Part shown: one piece after another, positions 35,161-47,229 of the stretch
How positions within the stretch are numbered: position 1 is the stretch's first letter
How the letters are laid out: each line of letters starts with the position of its first letter
Assembly (NCBI GenBank): GCA_963513935.1
Contig: OY740766.1
Location: 7,657,000 to 7,720,999 of the forward strand
Length of the DNA stretch: 64,000 bases
From: Aphrophora alni
Taxonomy: Eukaryota > Arthropoda > Insecta > Hemiptera > Aphrophoridae
Direction: 5' to 3'
Notes under the pieces: model-generated
The model's database searches: none
The model's input: the letters and a program-made list of their open reading frames with translations, nothing else
Told to the model about the DNA's origin: nothing
Position numbers and translations under genes: made by a program

Positions 35161-35986
35161 TTATGAGTTATAACTTTTGAGTCATAAAACATGGGGCATA
35201 TAGCCAGTGAGTAGTGGGTGCAGCAATGAACATGGCTTGCCTCTGCGGAACCATAGTTTTTGCGGAGATGTTTTTTAAAGAAGTTTCAGTCAAAGAACTG
35301 CTCCAAAATAGTAGTTCTGTTCTTTTCGCCACATCTCTAGATTCAATAGATTGACTAAAGTTGCTATAAGTAGAGAGTTGTCTTAATCTCACATGGCCAG
35401 GAATTCACACTTTTTAACAGCTTATTATTTGTTTTTTTTAGAGAAAAACTTGATTTTTGTAATTCAAACAGGCTTATAGACTGAAAGGATGATTTAATGG
35501 TACAACACGATTTGCATAATTTTCAGTACTAAATCACAACATATATAGTGCATATTTACCTTACTAAATGTAGGGGAATTCGATATTTTTCATTATGGTT
35601 AAAAAGGAAACTGTACTTTTAATTGTATAATAGACCTAATCTTTCCCTAATCTGTCTTGTATTGTATTTATAGTACTTCAAACTTCGAATATCAAGATTC
35701 ATGTATCATGTGAACTAAATCTATAGCCTACCTAATGGATTACAAACTAATTTAATTTTTTTTAAAGATAACTTCTACATACTTACTATGGTATGATACA
35801 CTTCGGACACTTATATTTTGCAGGTGAACCTACTACTTCACAAACATTACAATTATTAATCATAATTAGGTGTCATAAAGTTTACGATGACATATTATGA
35901 GTTATTATTAAATTAGAGAAAATAAGTTAAAAAAATAACTATATAATCAACTTAAACTACCGTACAAATTTTACTTTCTGAATCAA

Positions 35987-36254
35987 TTATAATAAATTAA
36001 TTCTATCTAAATAAAAATAAGATTTCTCCGAGTCGGTTGAGACTTTCCTCTTCCGCCGATATACCTTCCGATACTTGGTAAAGTCATCGGCGGTTGAGGT
36101 GTCAGTTAAAGTATTGATTGTGTCTTCCTCAATCTCGAGAGTCAGATGGGATTCGAGCTGGCCCTGAAAGAGATCTTCCTCTGTGGGAACAACTAGCTGA
36201 TCCTGTACAGGGTCATTAACTAGTTGGTCCCGGAAAGGTTCATGCAGATCTAAA
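35987..36254 (-). CDS. Candidate terminal exon, unidentified
   Basis: An open minus-strand stretch of ~90 codons ends in TAA at 35987-35989 and starts after an acceptor-like AAAATAG. It reads LDLHEPFRDQLVNDPVQDQL, then VVPTEEDLFQGQLESHLTLE and IEEDTINTLTDTSTADDF, with a basic end KYRKVYRRKRKVSTDSEK. It is less AT-rich and more coding-like than its neighbourhood and has short internal repeats (RDQLV, QDQLV, QGQL). I do not recognise it; it could be the last exon of a host gene or the end of a transposon ORF. No partner exon upstream (to the right) is evident. Confidence 0.35.
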
Positions 36255-37404
36255 CTATTTTCAATTTAGGAAATTAGTATAGGCCTACTATTTTACTGGT
36301 GTGGTGGGGGATGTGGAATTAACCTATTCTATAACCTATATTACCTATTATATTTAACTTATATCATTAGTGTCCTATCACAGGTAATAAAACACTTGGA
36401 ATATTTTATGAGCTAATTATAATAACTACACTTATTATTTTTGATTAAAAAAATCTGCTCAAATGTATGCCACTAAGCTGGCTTAGATTCCTCTGATAGG
36501 TTTGTCTGCACTAGACAGCACAACATAACACAGAGGACATAACAATTCACAATTCTTCACAGTAGCACTAGTCACATAACATAAAATAGGGAATATCTAA
36601 ATCAGGTAGTTGAGGAACATAACCTCAAAATTTGACAATCTTAACTTCCATTAGCATGGTTTCTTCAACACCTGTTCTATGAAAGAAACATAACCTCCAA
36701 ATTGACATAACATGAAACATAACTTCCATTGTCATGGGTTTACCTGTTCTATGACAATATAAATCATTAGTTAATTCTTTATTCAACCTTCCAACTGATG
36801 AATCTTAAAATCCATTGGTGTTGCTACATATTCTACTCTCCCTTTGACAATACATACTAGGCTAAAACTAATTCATGTCAAGTAAGTGATGTACTCTTTA
36901 GTCACACTGCTGTACTAAGCTATAAACCTAAAATAAATCATTCTGAGACAAGACATTCAGCAGCCCAGGCGAAGATATTGCTTGCAACTTTGTTGCAGGC
37001 ACAGCTATCAGCACATGGTTGCATGCAGCATGTCTCTTTTACATGGTTATTCCAGTTTTGAGTAGGCAGCAGAAGAAGATTATGCATGTAGGGCAATCCT
37101 ATATTAAAATAACTAACAAGGTATTTGTAAGTTAATCCCATCCTTCACCTACACAACACTCCAAACAGTGGATCTTCATGATCTGTCGCGAGGTTTTCCC
37201 TACCTGGATACTGTCCCAGCTAGGGATTTGCCTCGCTCTTTGCGAGGTTACATAATGTTCTGCTTTCTTTCAACATATCTTCTCGACATGTCCATTTAAA
37301 GAGCCACAAGCTTGGTACATGGAAAACCATTCCTGAATCCTTGTCCTATGTGATAGGGATACTCCCTTTGTCTTTTGAAGATTTTCCACCTCTCCTACCA
37401 AATT

Positions 37405-37437
<33 letters not shown>

Positions 37438-39967
37438 TAAAAAAAATAAATCATTCATGTCAAGGAAGTTCTGCACTCTATATTCACAATACTGTACTAG
37501 GCTAAACTCTAACCTGCGAAGAGTGGATTTCTCCCTTTGTCTTTTGAAGACAAAGGAAGGTCTTTTTAACCTATCCTAGGAAATAAAAATATATATATAC
37601 CGGTATATATATTTTGAAAAATGAAAATAACTCCGAATTTAATAAATAATCTTCTTTTTCATATATCCACTTTTTTGTTAAACTTACATAGTATTCGATT
37701 TGACTGAATTCTTGTAAATATTTCAGTTTTCATTTTCTTTGTTCGGTTTAGTTATCAGCAGTTTTCATTTTTATAATTTATCACTCTCTTTTACTCTATA
37801 TTAACATTATAAGCCTTACAGGTGTTCTATTGTTTAGCATTACAGTATAGAGGATTAAACATACTACAAAAAGCAATGCACTTCTAAGTAAAATTATGTT
37901 GCCACTGTTTACATGAACACTCCCCAGTGATACCACAACCATTATTAGAACAAAGGAATATTAGTAGGAAATATTACTGTAGGCTACATGTCTTTTTCTG
38001 TTCTGTTCTCTTTCCTGAGCTTAATTAAATGTTCCAAAGATGATCTTCTTTGCTTTAGAAAGCTTATCTAACTTACAAAATAAAATAAGAATTATGATGT
38101 ATGATAAATGTTCCCTTAAAACATTATCAAACTAGTAAAATATACTGGATTTACACTTCTTTCATAGCCCCCCCCATTCAAATTAAAATTTGAATTGTTG
38201 AACTATAAAAAGCAATAATATACTGTGATATATATGAATTAGGTACTCGATTCAGAAGCCACTTACAATTAGGCCAACACAGGTTAAGTATAAAAAGCTA
38301 CCACCACAATCTGGGGTGGATTTGTTTAATAAACTTCTGGTTAAAAAAAATGTAATAAATTTAAGAAAAGCCTAAGACAACTTTTATTGCCTGGACCCTT
38401 TTACTCTGTGGGAAAATTACTCTGTCATGAAGAATAGCTGGATGTTGTAAAATTGTTTATATTGTTCTTGTTATTTGTTGTTTATTATTGTTGAATTGTT
38501 AATATAAAGTTTGATATTTGACCATTTTTTATATTTATTGTGTTATTTAGTTGTTATCATTGATATAACTTTTATTCATTAATAATTGGTATCTCTTGTG
38601 TCTTATTATAATATTACTTACTTTGCTATGTGTTATAGTTCTTCTTGCATATATATATATATATACACACAATATATATTTGCTATGTGTTGTAATATTT
38701 ATGTCATTGACCATAAGATGATGCTATAAATGTACAAGATTAAAAATGTCACAGCAATATATACTATGTAAAAATTTTTTTTTTCCAAAATCACTTGATT
38801 TTATACTTTTAAAAAGCTCAATCTTTTATAAGTATTAGGAAACTATAACATTTTAAAATTTATGTTAGTAAAATAAGGATGAACAAAAAGCCAACAAAGA
38901 ACACAATATATGTTTAAAGAAACAAATTATCAATTTATTCTACAAATAAAATTCTATTACATTTAATTGTTGTAGGAATTCAATGAAAAAAGAAATTACA
39001 ATTTTCAACACCTTTAAAGGTAAAATTGTAATATTCAAATAAATACAATGTTATCTTTAAAACAAAATAATTCTCTTCTTTGGTAAATTAATATAATGTT
39101 TTCCATTTAATTGAATTTTACCCACTAAGAACAATCCTAGTTATAATTCAGACTTTGGATTGAAATTAAAGGATAATAATTTGATATTTATAAAATTTAA
39201 CATTTTTATACAGACCAAAAGCTTTTATGACTAGCATTCACTTGGACATCCATACAATTAAATTGTTAAAATGTGATTAAATTGCACTTAATAATTCATA
39301 ATTTAGGGACAGTAATCTTCAACTTAAAATATTTCCTTCATTTAAAAACACAGAATGGAAACGTTTCTATTATTATAAACCAATTTTAGGATTTTATGCG
39401 CATATCATAATTACCCCCCCTCTTCATCCCATTGGGTTTAGCATAATAATCCCAAATTTTAAAGTTATGGAAAAGTAAACAGTAGTTGCACTATTACAAT
39501 AAACTGAATAGTCTAATATTGCTGCACAGGTAATGTGTAACTTCATTGTGCAAGACTTGACCAATATAGAGAATGTTTATTTCGTGCCTTCGAGCCCCAG
39601 AGAGTATCTCTGACAGGCAGTTCTAACAGTAGAGCTAGCTGATATAGCTAGATGTCCAAGAGAGTTAACTGAACAGAAAAATGGATTTCTATTTCTGGTC
39701 TGCTTTCCTTTGAGAAAAACCACTCTTTACGTATCTCACCTTCCTTTTCTTCTCTCTGTCCTTGAGATTTACAAAAAGCTTAAGAGGAAAAAAAAGTCGT
39801 GTAATTTCTTGTTAGTACAAATTAAAATTTCTGTTGTTTAATTTCTGTTATTTCTACCATTCTGAATCAGTGTTCATTACCAATTATAGCTTTCCAATGT
39901 TCCACTTGATGCTAGGACAACACATATATTTATATTTTTGAACTTCCAATGGGATTTAACCCAAATA
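36255..39967. other. Non-coding region with minor duplications
   Basis: Two ~95-bp imperfect direct copies of an ACATAACCTC.AAATTTGACA...CACCTGTTCTATGA unit lie at about 36615-36760. A ~60-bp stretch near 36860-36920 is repeated loosely at 37450-37510. TA microsatellites occur at 37405-37430 and 38648-38665. No exon is seen. Confidence 0.45.
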
Positions 39968-40558
39968 CAGTGGAACCTCTCTAATTCGAACCTTATTAAG
40001 ACGAATTCCTTGATGAATCAAAATTTTTTCAAAACCCTTGAACTTACATATATTTCCCATGTTACCTTACCTCTATAAAATACTTTGATAATTTGATTTT
40101 TCCTTCTGTTGGACATGTATCCAGACCTCTATAAATCAAAGTTTTGGGCTAGAAAACCTCTACAAATCAAAGTTTTGGGCTAGAAAACCTCTACAAATCG
40201 AAGTTGTCTTAATAAATCAAATGGGAAACCAGGCAGCTCAGTTATTCAAAGTGGCTCATAGTACAACATGTAACCCACATCATACATCCCGCTATTGCCT
40301 AGTTCAGTCATCCAGTCCGAGTTAGGAGGTTTAGAGAAATGTGACATGCAAAGCAGTTTGGTTTATCAGTCAAAACTCTTTCGACAATAATTTTGAAAAA
40401 CAAAGATATTAGACTGTTTGTAAGCCAGCATAACCTGAACCTTTATAAATTAAAGGCTGTCAAAAGCTGCCCTTGATAAGCCGAACTTCGGTATCAAATA
40501 CTCAATAATTCAAAATTTTACTGTTCTCTCTGAGATTTGAATTAGTGAGGTTCTACTG
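39968..40558. mobile_element. pogo/Tigger-like MITE (591 bp)
   Basis: The ends CAGTGGAACCTCTCTAATTC and GAATTAGTGAGGTTCTACTG are inverted with few mismatches, and a TA dinucleotide flanks each side. CAGT.GAACCTC..TAAT ends with TA duplications are typical of the pogo/Tigger branch of Tc1/mariner. The interior has short direct repeats (AAGTTTTGGGCTAGAAAACC twice) and no transposase. Confidence 0.75.
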
Positions 40559-43242
40559 TATCTCATTTGTAAAGCTGGGATAGTAACTACTAGACCAGAC
40601 TTCAGCACATTCATTTCAGTGTATGATGTTTTAAAAATTTTAATTTCTCACTTTAGAGTTTCTAAAAAGTCCTTAAAAATTATAACCTTAGTATCAAATT
40701 GAACAACAAAATAATTTGAACAACTAGTAAATTTTGAATATTCACTAGTTTATAACCTATAATTCATATTTGAAAGGTTCATTCGTCAATTTAAATTGAG
40801 TATAATTTTATAAATTACATAGGAATTTTTTAAATTATAATATTCAGAGGCCAAAATTGTTAAAGAGCAACAAGTAAAAAAAAAAAAAAAAGATTCCACT
40901 TAGAAACTGTTTGTAACAATTTTCAAGGATTATTTGTTTGGTGTTAAACAAAAATTGAAAATTTGGCTTTGTAGTTAACAAGACCACAAAAGAAAGAAAT
41001 TATGATAGTAATGTTGATTCAGCAGGGTTATCCTCAGATTTTTTTCTTACGACTTTGGTCTTAGATAAGTTTAATTAGAAGCTGTCATTTTATTTTTTGA
41101 ACATTTATGAATATTGAAAAGCAGTATCATAATAAGTTAGCATTTTTTATAAATTCCAAGTATAAAAGGTTTGAATTTTAATCAATTTTGAGATGTAGAA
41201 ATGTTCCAAGAAATTGGTAAAGCAGAAAATATGCAATAATAATTAGTTAAGTATAATTATTTATATAATTAATAATTAGAATTATATAAATGTCATTCTT
41301 TATGATTTACAGTACATCTTTAAAAAGTTAATACTCATCACTCTAGAAAGTTAAATCCTTTTGACACTTCATTAGTTTAGAACTAACAGTTCGAAACCAT
41401 CCTTCTCTGTCATCCCAATTATCTTATCACATACTCTTTCTCTCATGTCTTATGACTTCATTTATACCACTTTGCTAATTCGTTCCAGGTCTTCCCTCGT
41501 TTTTTCTTTGTTCTGGTTTCGACACAATAAAATCTACTTATACATTTTTATTGTTACAAGCTCTAAACATGCCTGAACACACTAGTTTTTATCCCTAGCA
41601 TCCTGCAATATTTTATGTATTACATCACAACTTCCCTTCAAATGATTTGTTTTTCTTCCCATTCATCATCTGGCGTTCTTCTCCAAAAGTTCATCCACGA
41701 ACTCCAACATTTTCCCTTTCCATCTTTAATCTGCCATATTTCGGAGCTAAAAATTATTATACTTTTAACAATATCAAGGTAAATCTGTTTTTTTTATTAT
41801 TTTTTTATTGTCCTTGTTAATATTGTTATGCCACAAGTCAACGTTTAACATAGAATAATAATTTTTGAAAGCCAAATAAGTCAAGTTTGAATTATTAGAC
41901 CAATTTCAGACTACATTTGAATATTCGTAATTATAAAATTTTGAGTTGTTTCATAACATAGTTTTTAATGTTGAAGATACTGTCACTAAAATATATATAA
42001 AAAACTTTTTTTAATTAACAAAAAATCAATACAACTGAATGTTATAAATAATAAATGAAACTTATTATAATATTAAATTTTATATATCAATGTGTGAATT
42101 TGTTTTCAAATATCAAACAAATGTTTGTTTTAATATATCATGAAACAAATTAACAAAACAGAGATAATTTCATTTGACATTTGTTTTTAAATGAATTTAA
42201 CAATTATATTTTTACTCTTATACAGACAAAACGTTATAATCATCTGCTACAACGCAGAGAAAATATTTCTCGTTACACTTTAAAAAAATAAGAAGAGAAT
42301 CCAATATAAATGCAACAACTAACGTCTAAATAAAGTTGTAGTGCAAACGTGCAACGTGCCTTCTAAATCTGTACATTATTCGATTCACAAACAGAAGTGA
42401 TCAGTGCAATGTGTAGAGAATTTAACCTATTTCAACATGAGCAGATTTTCATTTAATTTCTACATAGTTTTACCCCCCGATGAAAATGGTTTTCGAAATC
42501 GCTACAACATTCTTTGGTGAATCTAATTAAATAAATAAATATTTTAAGTACATAAATTAAATTTCACTTTATAACACAACAAAGTGTACTTTTACAGCCG
42601 ATTTATACATAATATAAAATTAGTTTTGAATTTTTCAGAAAAATTAAATAATAATAATAAGAGTGGTTTTTCGTATCATAGAATACATTTACAATATACA
42701 TATACAATACAATCAATATAACAAATACAAAATAAAATATCAACTTGTATTTACTTTCTTAAATTTTTTTAATTTGATTGTAGAAGATTTAAAGATGTGA
42801 ACATGCTCAATTTACTTTCAAAAGTGCCCCTATCTCCCTCTGTATGTTTTTTTCTTCTTACAATAGTTTAAAAGAATTTTATCTCAAGTCTTTCTTCGAA
42901 ATATATTTTTAGGTAATTCAAAGTTCCAGCTGCCATTTTGAAGACTGCATACTGCATTTTAATAAATAATTTTATTTTGTAGTTAGCTTTCCTTAAGTTT
43001 ATTGGTAGAGTTGTAAATGTATTGAAAGAAGTTTTGTGACATGTGAACATTTTAATTTAGTCATTAACTATTCTATACAAACCCACTTCTAGGAACTTTT
43101 TTTTACATCATTTTCAAAAATTATGTATTCCATGGTGGAATTTCAACTGACTGAAATTTTAATGTTTGATGAATGATTAGATTATAATCCGAATTCTTTC
43201 AGATGTGATGAAGAAAATGGAAGGGCTAAAGGCGGTTGGCAC
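40559..43242. other. Intergenic AT-rich DNA
   Basis: No exon, RNA gene or bounded repeat recognised apart from poly-A and TAATAA-type runs. Confidence 0.45.
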
Positions 43243-43433
43243 CATGGGCGTACCCAGCGAGGGGCAGGGGGGCAGCTGCCCCCCTGGAAGCAAAAAAATA
43301 AATCTTTATTATACATTTTGTTGCTGGAATTTAATACAATTCTTGAAATAACTATTTTAATAATCAATTGTATATTGAATGACCATGGCTTGCCCTCCTT
43401 GCCCCCCCAGTTTTGATCCTGGGTACGCCCTTG
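43243..43433. mobile_element. hAT-type MITE, copy 1 (191 bp)
   Basis: The ends are CATGGGCGTACCCAG and CTGGGTACGCCCTTG (inverted). The 8-bp GTTGGCAC is repeated exactly on each side (43235-43242 and 43434-43441). CA...TG ends plus 8-bp duplications define hAT elements. There is no ORF. Nearly the same sequence is at 49434-49619. Confidence 0.85.
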
Positions 43434-45491
43434 GTTGGCACATCAAACTTTATATCAAGAATATCTGACTGACAACAGTTTTCTATGTTTGATGTAAGGC
43501 AAATGTCACATGGTATAATTAGATTTAGTTAAAATCATTTAAGGAGATTATAAATAACTAAGGATTGAATACGCTTTACGTGAGGGGAGGAGTGTCATGT
43601 GTTGGCCACAACTACTTTTGTGTTCTATTTCTAAGTCATTATTGATATTTATATTTTTTGATAAAACTTTTATTTTCTCAATCTGTATAGAGAACGACAG
43701 TATTGTGATATAAAAATAATAAATGTTGAGATTTTTTTAGATATATTAGTTTTCTATTTCTCTGAGCTCTTTATTGTCAAATGTATGTCTGGCCAGTCCC
43801 CATATTGATTTCTCACAAACTTTTTGATCGAATGTATTCAAAAGTAGTATTTTAAGTCGTTTTTAGTTCCTAACAGGGTACAATATAATCCAAGTAACCC
43901 AACTAAGTTAGTTAACCCAATCCAAGTTAGAGGTCCTACTGTAACAAAAAAATAAAATTTTTGGATTCACTTTAAAAAAACTTTAACATTGTTTTTATCT
44001 AATTTCTCATCTTCAGACAAATGTTAGTATAGGAATTAACAAATCAACAAATTTTATATAGAGATGTTATAAAAGGTATAACTTTTCAAAATGAGGCAGG
44101 CTGATTACAATAAAATTTTCATAAAGTATTACAATTATTAACATAATTCAAAGTGCCAAATATATTGTTTGATGCCTAGATATATTGGTTGATATAATGA
44201 GAAAATTGTTGGAAATTTGTTTCCAACACAAAAAATTTATAAGATTTAATACTTGTAATATTGGTATTTTCAACGCAGACAATTCACAATTTAAGCTAGA
44301 TTTCTAAATTAGATATCAATTAAAACTATAAAAAGTTTTAAAAATCATCATCTTTAATAAGTCTATTTATTCAACAAAATATTTTTATAAAAGAAAAAAC
44401 AAGTTGATATTTTTGTAAAAAAAAGTCGTTCAAATCATTTTTAAAGCCTTTAAATTAGACTTTAAATTAGAAACTAGCATAAGTACAATACATTTCATAT
44501 CTTTGGTTTCACGCTGTGCAGTACCACAAACAAAATAAAATTTTGAGATCTGAATTAAATATTGCAAAAAGAGATAAATAACATATATTTCTTGAGTATT
44601 TCGATGGATTCTGGTTGGAAAAAAAACCAAGTCTTCTTTTTATTTAGAAGGAATAAAAAAGATAATAATAAAAAAAAAATTAAGAAGATCGGTGGTAGGT
44701 CATGGATATGAATATAAACATTTGATTGGTTTATGGTGAACACATAAATGCACACGCACTGCATTTTCACCACTTGTTTTTGTGTGTTATATACAACTGA
44801 ACTCATCTTTGGTTCACTTTGTCAAGAAGTGTCAATAATGTTTATTCAATCAATAACACTTTGTTTTTAATAAAAGTTATGAAAATATAACCTCAGTTTT
44901 AAAAATACAACTTTTTGTTTTTTAAAAGTATTATATTTTTAATCAGAAAACGTATGTGTAAAATATTATTTTAAATATTGTAGAATATTTATCAAAATAA
45001 TATTTAGTCAATACATAAAATCAACTTAAAAATTAGTAATAATTATGAGAATATTCAGAAAACAAAGTAACAGCAATTAACATTATTATATATTTTTACA
45101 CAAATTAGGCTGTAATTTTTAATTACTGTAAATAAATTACAGATATTCTACTACAATTTTAAATTTTACTTCTCAGAATATTGTATCTTATAGACATACA
45201 CGGCTAATTTAATATGATTAATGATAAAAACATACCATACAAAGCGATTTTTATATCATTTAAACAAAAATAATTTAAAATTGAGGTTATATTTATAATC
45301 ACAATAGTTTGCAATGTTGTTAAATGCAGCAAAGATGATTTCTACTTAACATACGATGCCATGCCTATGGGTTCATCTGGACAGATCCTGATTTTGCTCT
45401 AGTAGCTGCTAAAGGAGATTAACACCTTCAGAAAGGTTCTTGAGATAATATAGGTCTGATATTGCTTTGAATGTCAGATGGGTTTCTGTTG
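43434..45491. other. Region downstream of Pax2/5/8, including probable 3' UTR
   Basis: The right end (45340-45491) contains a decayed copy of the Pax C-terminal coding sequence. The rest is AT-rich with no exon recognised; the poly(A) site of the Pax gene is not pinned down. Confidence 0.4.
45337..45490 (-). pseudogene. Decayed tandem copy of the Pax2/5/8 C-terminal coding sequence
   Basis: Directly after the Pax stop codon the minus strand reads SDIQSNIRPILSQEPF, then after a break SPLAATRAKSGS and, in another frame, PIGMASYVK. These parallel SDVQSSIGPMFSREAC, SPLAATRANSGA and PIGTASCMK of the functional exon, in the same order and similar spacing. Stops and frame changes rule out translation as one piece. 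It lies in the probable 3' UTR. An old local duplication is the simplest cause; a former alternative last exon is possible, since TTAACAACAG precedes it. Confidence 0.75.
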
Positions 45492-45709
45492 TTAACCCAG
45501 AAGAGATGGCTCCACTTTCATACACGATGCAGTACCTATAGGCGATGCAGCGCTTGCTCCTGAGTTTGCTCTAGTAGCTGCTAATGGAGAACGAGCTTCA
45601 ACTCCATCGGAGATACAAGCTTCTCGAGAAAACATGGGTCCTATACTGCTCTGAACATCTGACACATTCAACGTAGATGGTCCACTGTTGCTGTAATAGT
45701 AACACGAAT
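45492..45709 (-). CDS. sv: Pax2/5/8 last coding exon (exon 6 of those visible)
   Basis: The acceptor TTTGTTTCAG is followed by ATTCGTGTTACTATTACAGC, entered in phase 1. With the A of the previous exon it reads NSCYYYSNSGPSTLNV, so the junction GGLLNSCYYYS rebuilds the conserved LL.SSYYYS-type motif near the C-terminus of Pax2/5/8 proteins. The rest reads SDVQSSIGPMFSREACISDG, VEARSPLAATRANSGASAAS, PIGTASCMKVEPSLLG and stop (TAA 45492-45494). The C-terminal region of these transcription factors is the transactivation/inhibitory part. The symbol follows the fly orthologue shaven and is assigned by family, not by search. Confidence 0.85.
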
Positions 45710-47080
45710 CTGAAACAAAAATAAAACTATTATAGTTTTTAAATAAACATTCTGTGAATAAGCAAAATAGAAACCAACATCAAAACTAGATAAGTTGGAC
45801 TACACCATATTCTGCTGGTTGGATATGAGTTCTTAATAAAGCTCAAAGCTTTTGAGGGAATTTGGGAAGTTGGGTTCATATACAGAGTTAAAAAACAACA
45901 ATCCATATCATTGTTGAATGAAAATAGGTGTTATGTGCAAACATCATGTAATGATTCTGAACATAGTAAGAAACTGGCATGAAAAACCGGGGCTGCAACA
46001 ATTAGAAACCATAAGTTTTACCATGAAGATGAGATTGCAAATCCTAATTTTGTTATTCCCTAAATGGACAACAATAATTAGCAAATAATTATATGGACAA
46101 ATCTGGAAATATTTTAGATAAGACAATATAGTAACCTGGTTCATGAATTTGGAAATGAGGAAACTAAATCTAATGTGGTTGGTAATTTGGTCTAATGATT
46201 TACTTTTGTATTATTAGGATCTCAAATGAAAAGTTATTTATTGTGGATAAAGAAATCAGTTAGATTGAAGTTAAACAAACCATAAATAATAGTTATTATC
46301 ACAAAACACACTGATTGTATAAATATAAACTAATTAAAATAGTAAACTGATTTTCCAATCCTTGCTTCTGAATAAAAGAATTCTAGGCTACTGGACCAGT
46401 GTGAATATCGTATGATCTATTCAAACTTTAATAGAATTCTAGCCAAGAATAGTGATGTCTTTTATAATACACAGTATGTTCACAAGATGTTTAGTAATTG
46501 TATTTAAAACTTTTACCCAATAAGAAGCTTTCGTCTCATTGGTACAGACGCAGGGAAGTTGGTTGTTCATATTGTTAGCCAAAGCTTTCGATTGAGATTA
46601 GGGTAGAGTCTGGAATTCAAAGACATTGTTGTGGAGCTCCTGTCTTTAATCACCATGGTCTGTGATTGTGAGCTTTTGACTTGTTTAGTTACAAAGATTC
46701 AAAACATTTTTATAATATTTTGTATGAAAATAATTTACGTAGATTAATTAACAAGTGAATAACCTTTGATAAGTAACTAGTAGTGATCTAACCAAGATGT
46801 CAAAACGAACTTTAAGGTATAGTACATGTAGCGTTACTGTTTGTTATTGAAGTTTTTATTTAGAGTTTTAAGACAATTTGTTTGTGGAATACTTCATACG
46901 AAAGATTTTGAAATTATACATCAACGAGTTATTTAAAAATTCTCTACACCTAATAAATATTACTCTGTTAGAATTGGCCATTTTATTGTAGTTTATTAAA
47001 TGTTGAGCTTCACTTATGAGAAAAAATATACAGTATAACAAACACACAGAACACAATTCTCATAAAAAAAATACGCCTAA

Positions 47081-47125
47081 GTATCAGACACGTTTCAACG
47101 ACAAGGTCGTCCTCTTCAGTGATAC
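47081..47125 (-). ncRNA. Type I hammerhead ribozyme motif (minus strand)
   Basis: Read on the minus strand: GTATCA, CTGAAGA, stem II GACGAC-CTT-GTCGTT, GAAAC, stem III AC-GT-GT, C17, TGATAC. Stem I pairs over all six positions and every invariant core base is present. It differs from the 30904 copy only inside stem III. Cleavage would fall just before TGATAC. Confidence 0.78.
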
Positions 47126-47184
47126 ACGAGCTACAACAATCAAACTATAACTTGATAAGTTATAGTTTGATTGTTGTAGCTCGT

Positions 47185-47229
47185 GTATCACTGAAGAGGG
47201 CGACCTTGTCGTTGAAACGCGTCTGATAC
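47185..47229 (+). ncRNA. Type I hammerhead ribozyme motif (plus strand)
   Basis: GTATCA, CTGAAGA, stem II GGCGAC-CTT-GTCGTT (two G-U pairs), GAAAC, stem III AC-GC-GT, C17 at 47223, TGATAC. Stem I is a perfect 6-bp helix and the core is intact. With the minus-strand copy at 47081 it forms a head-to-head pair 59 bp apart, so transcription of either strand yields one ribozyme plus its antisense. Confidence 0.78.

Noticed and set aside
44430..44806. Minus-strand frames downstream of the Pax gene
   Set aside because: Lysine/phenylalanine-rich chance frames in AT-rich DNA without splice or family support.
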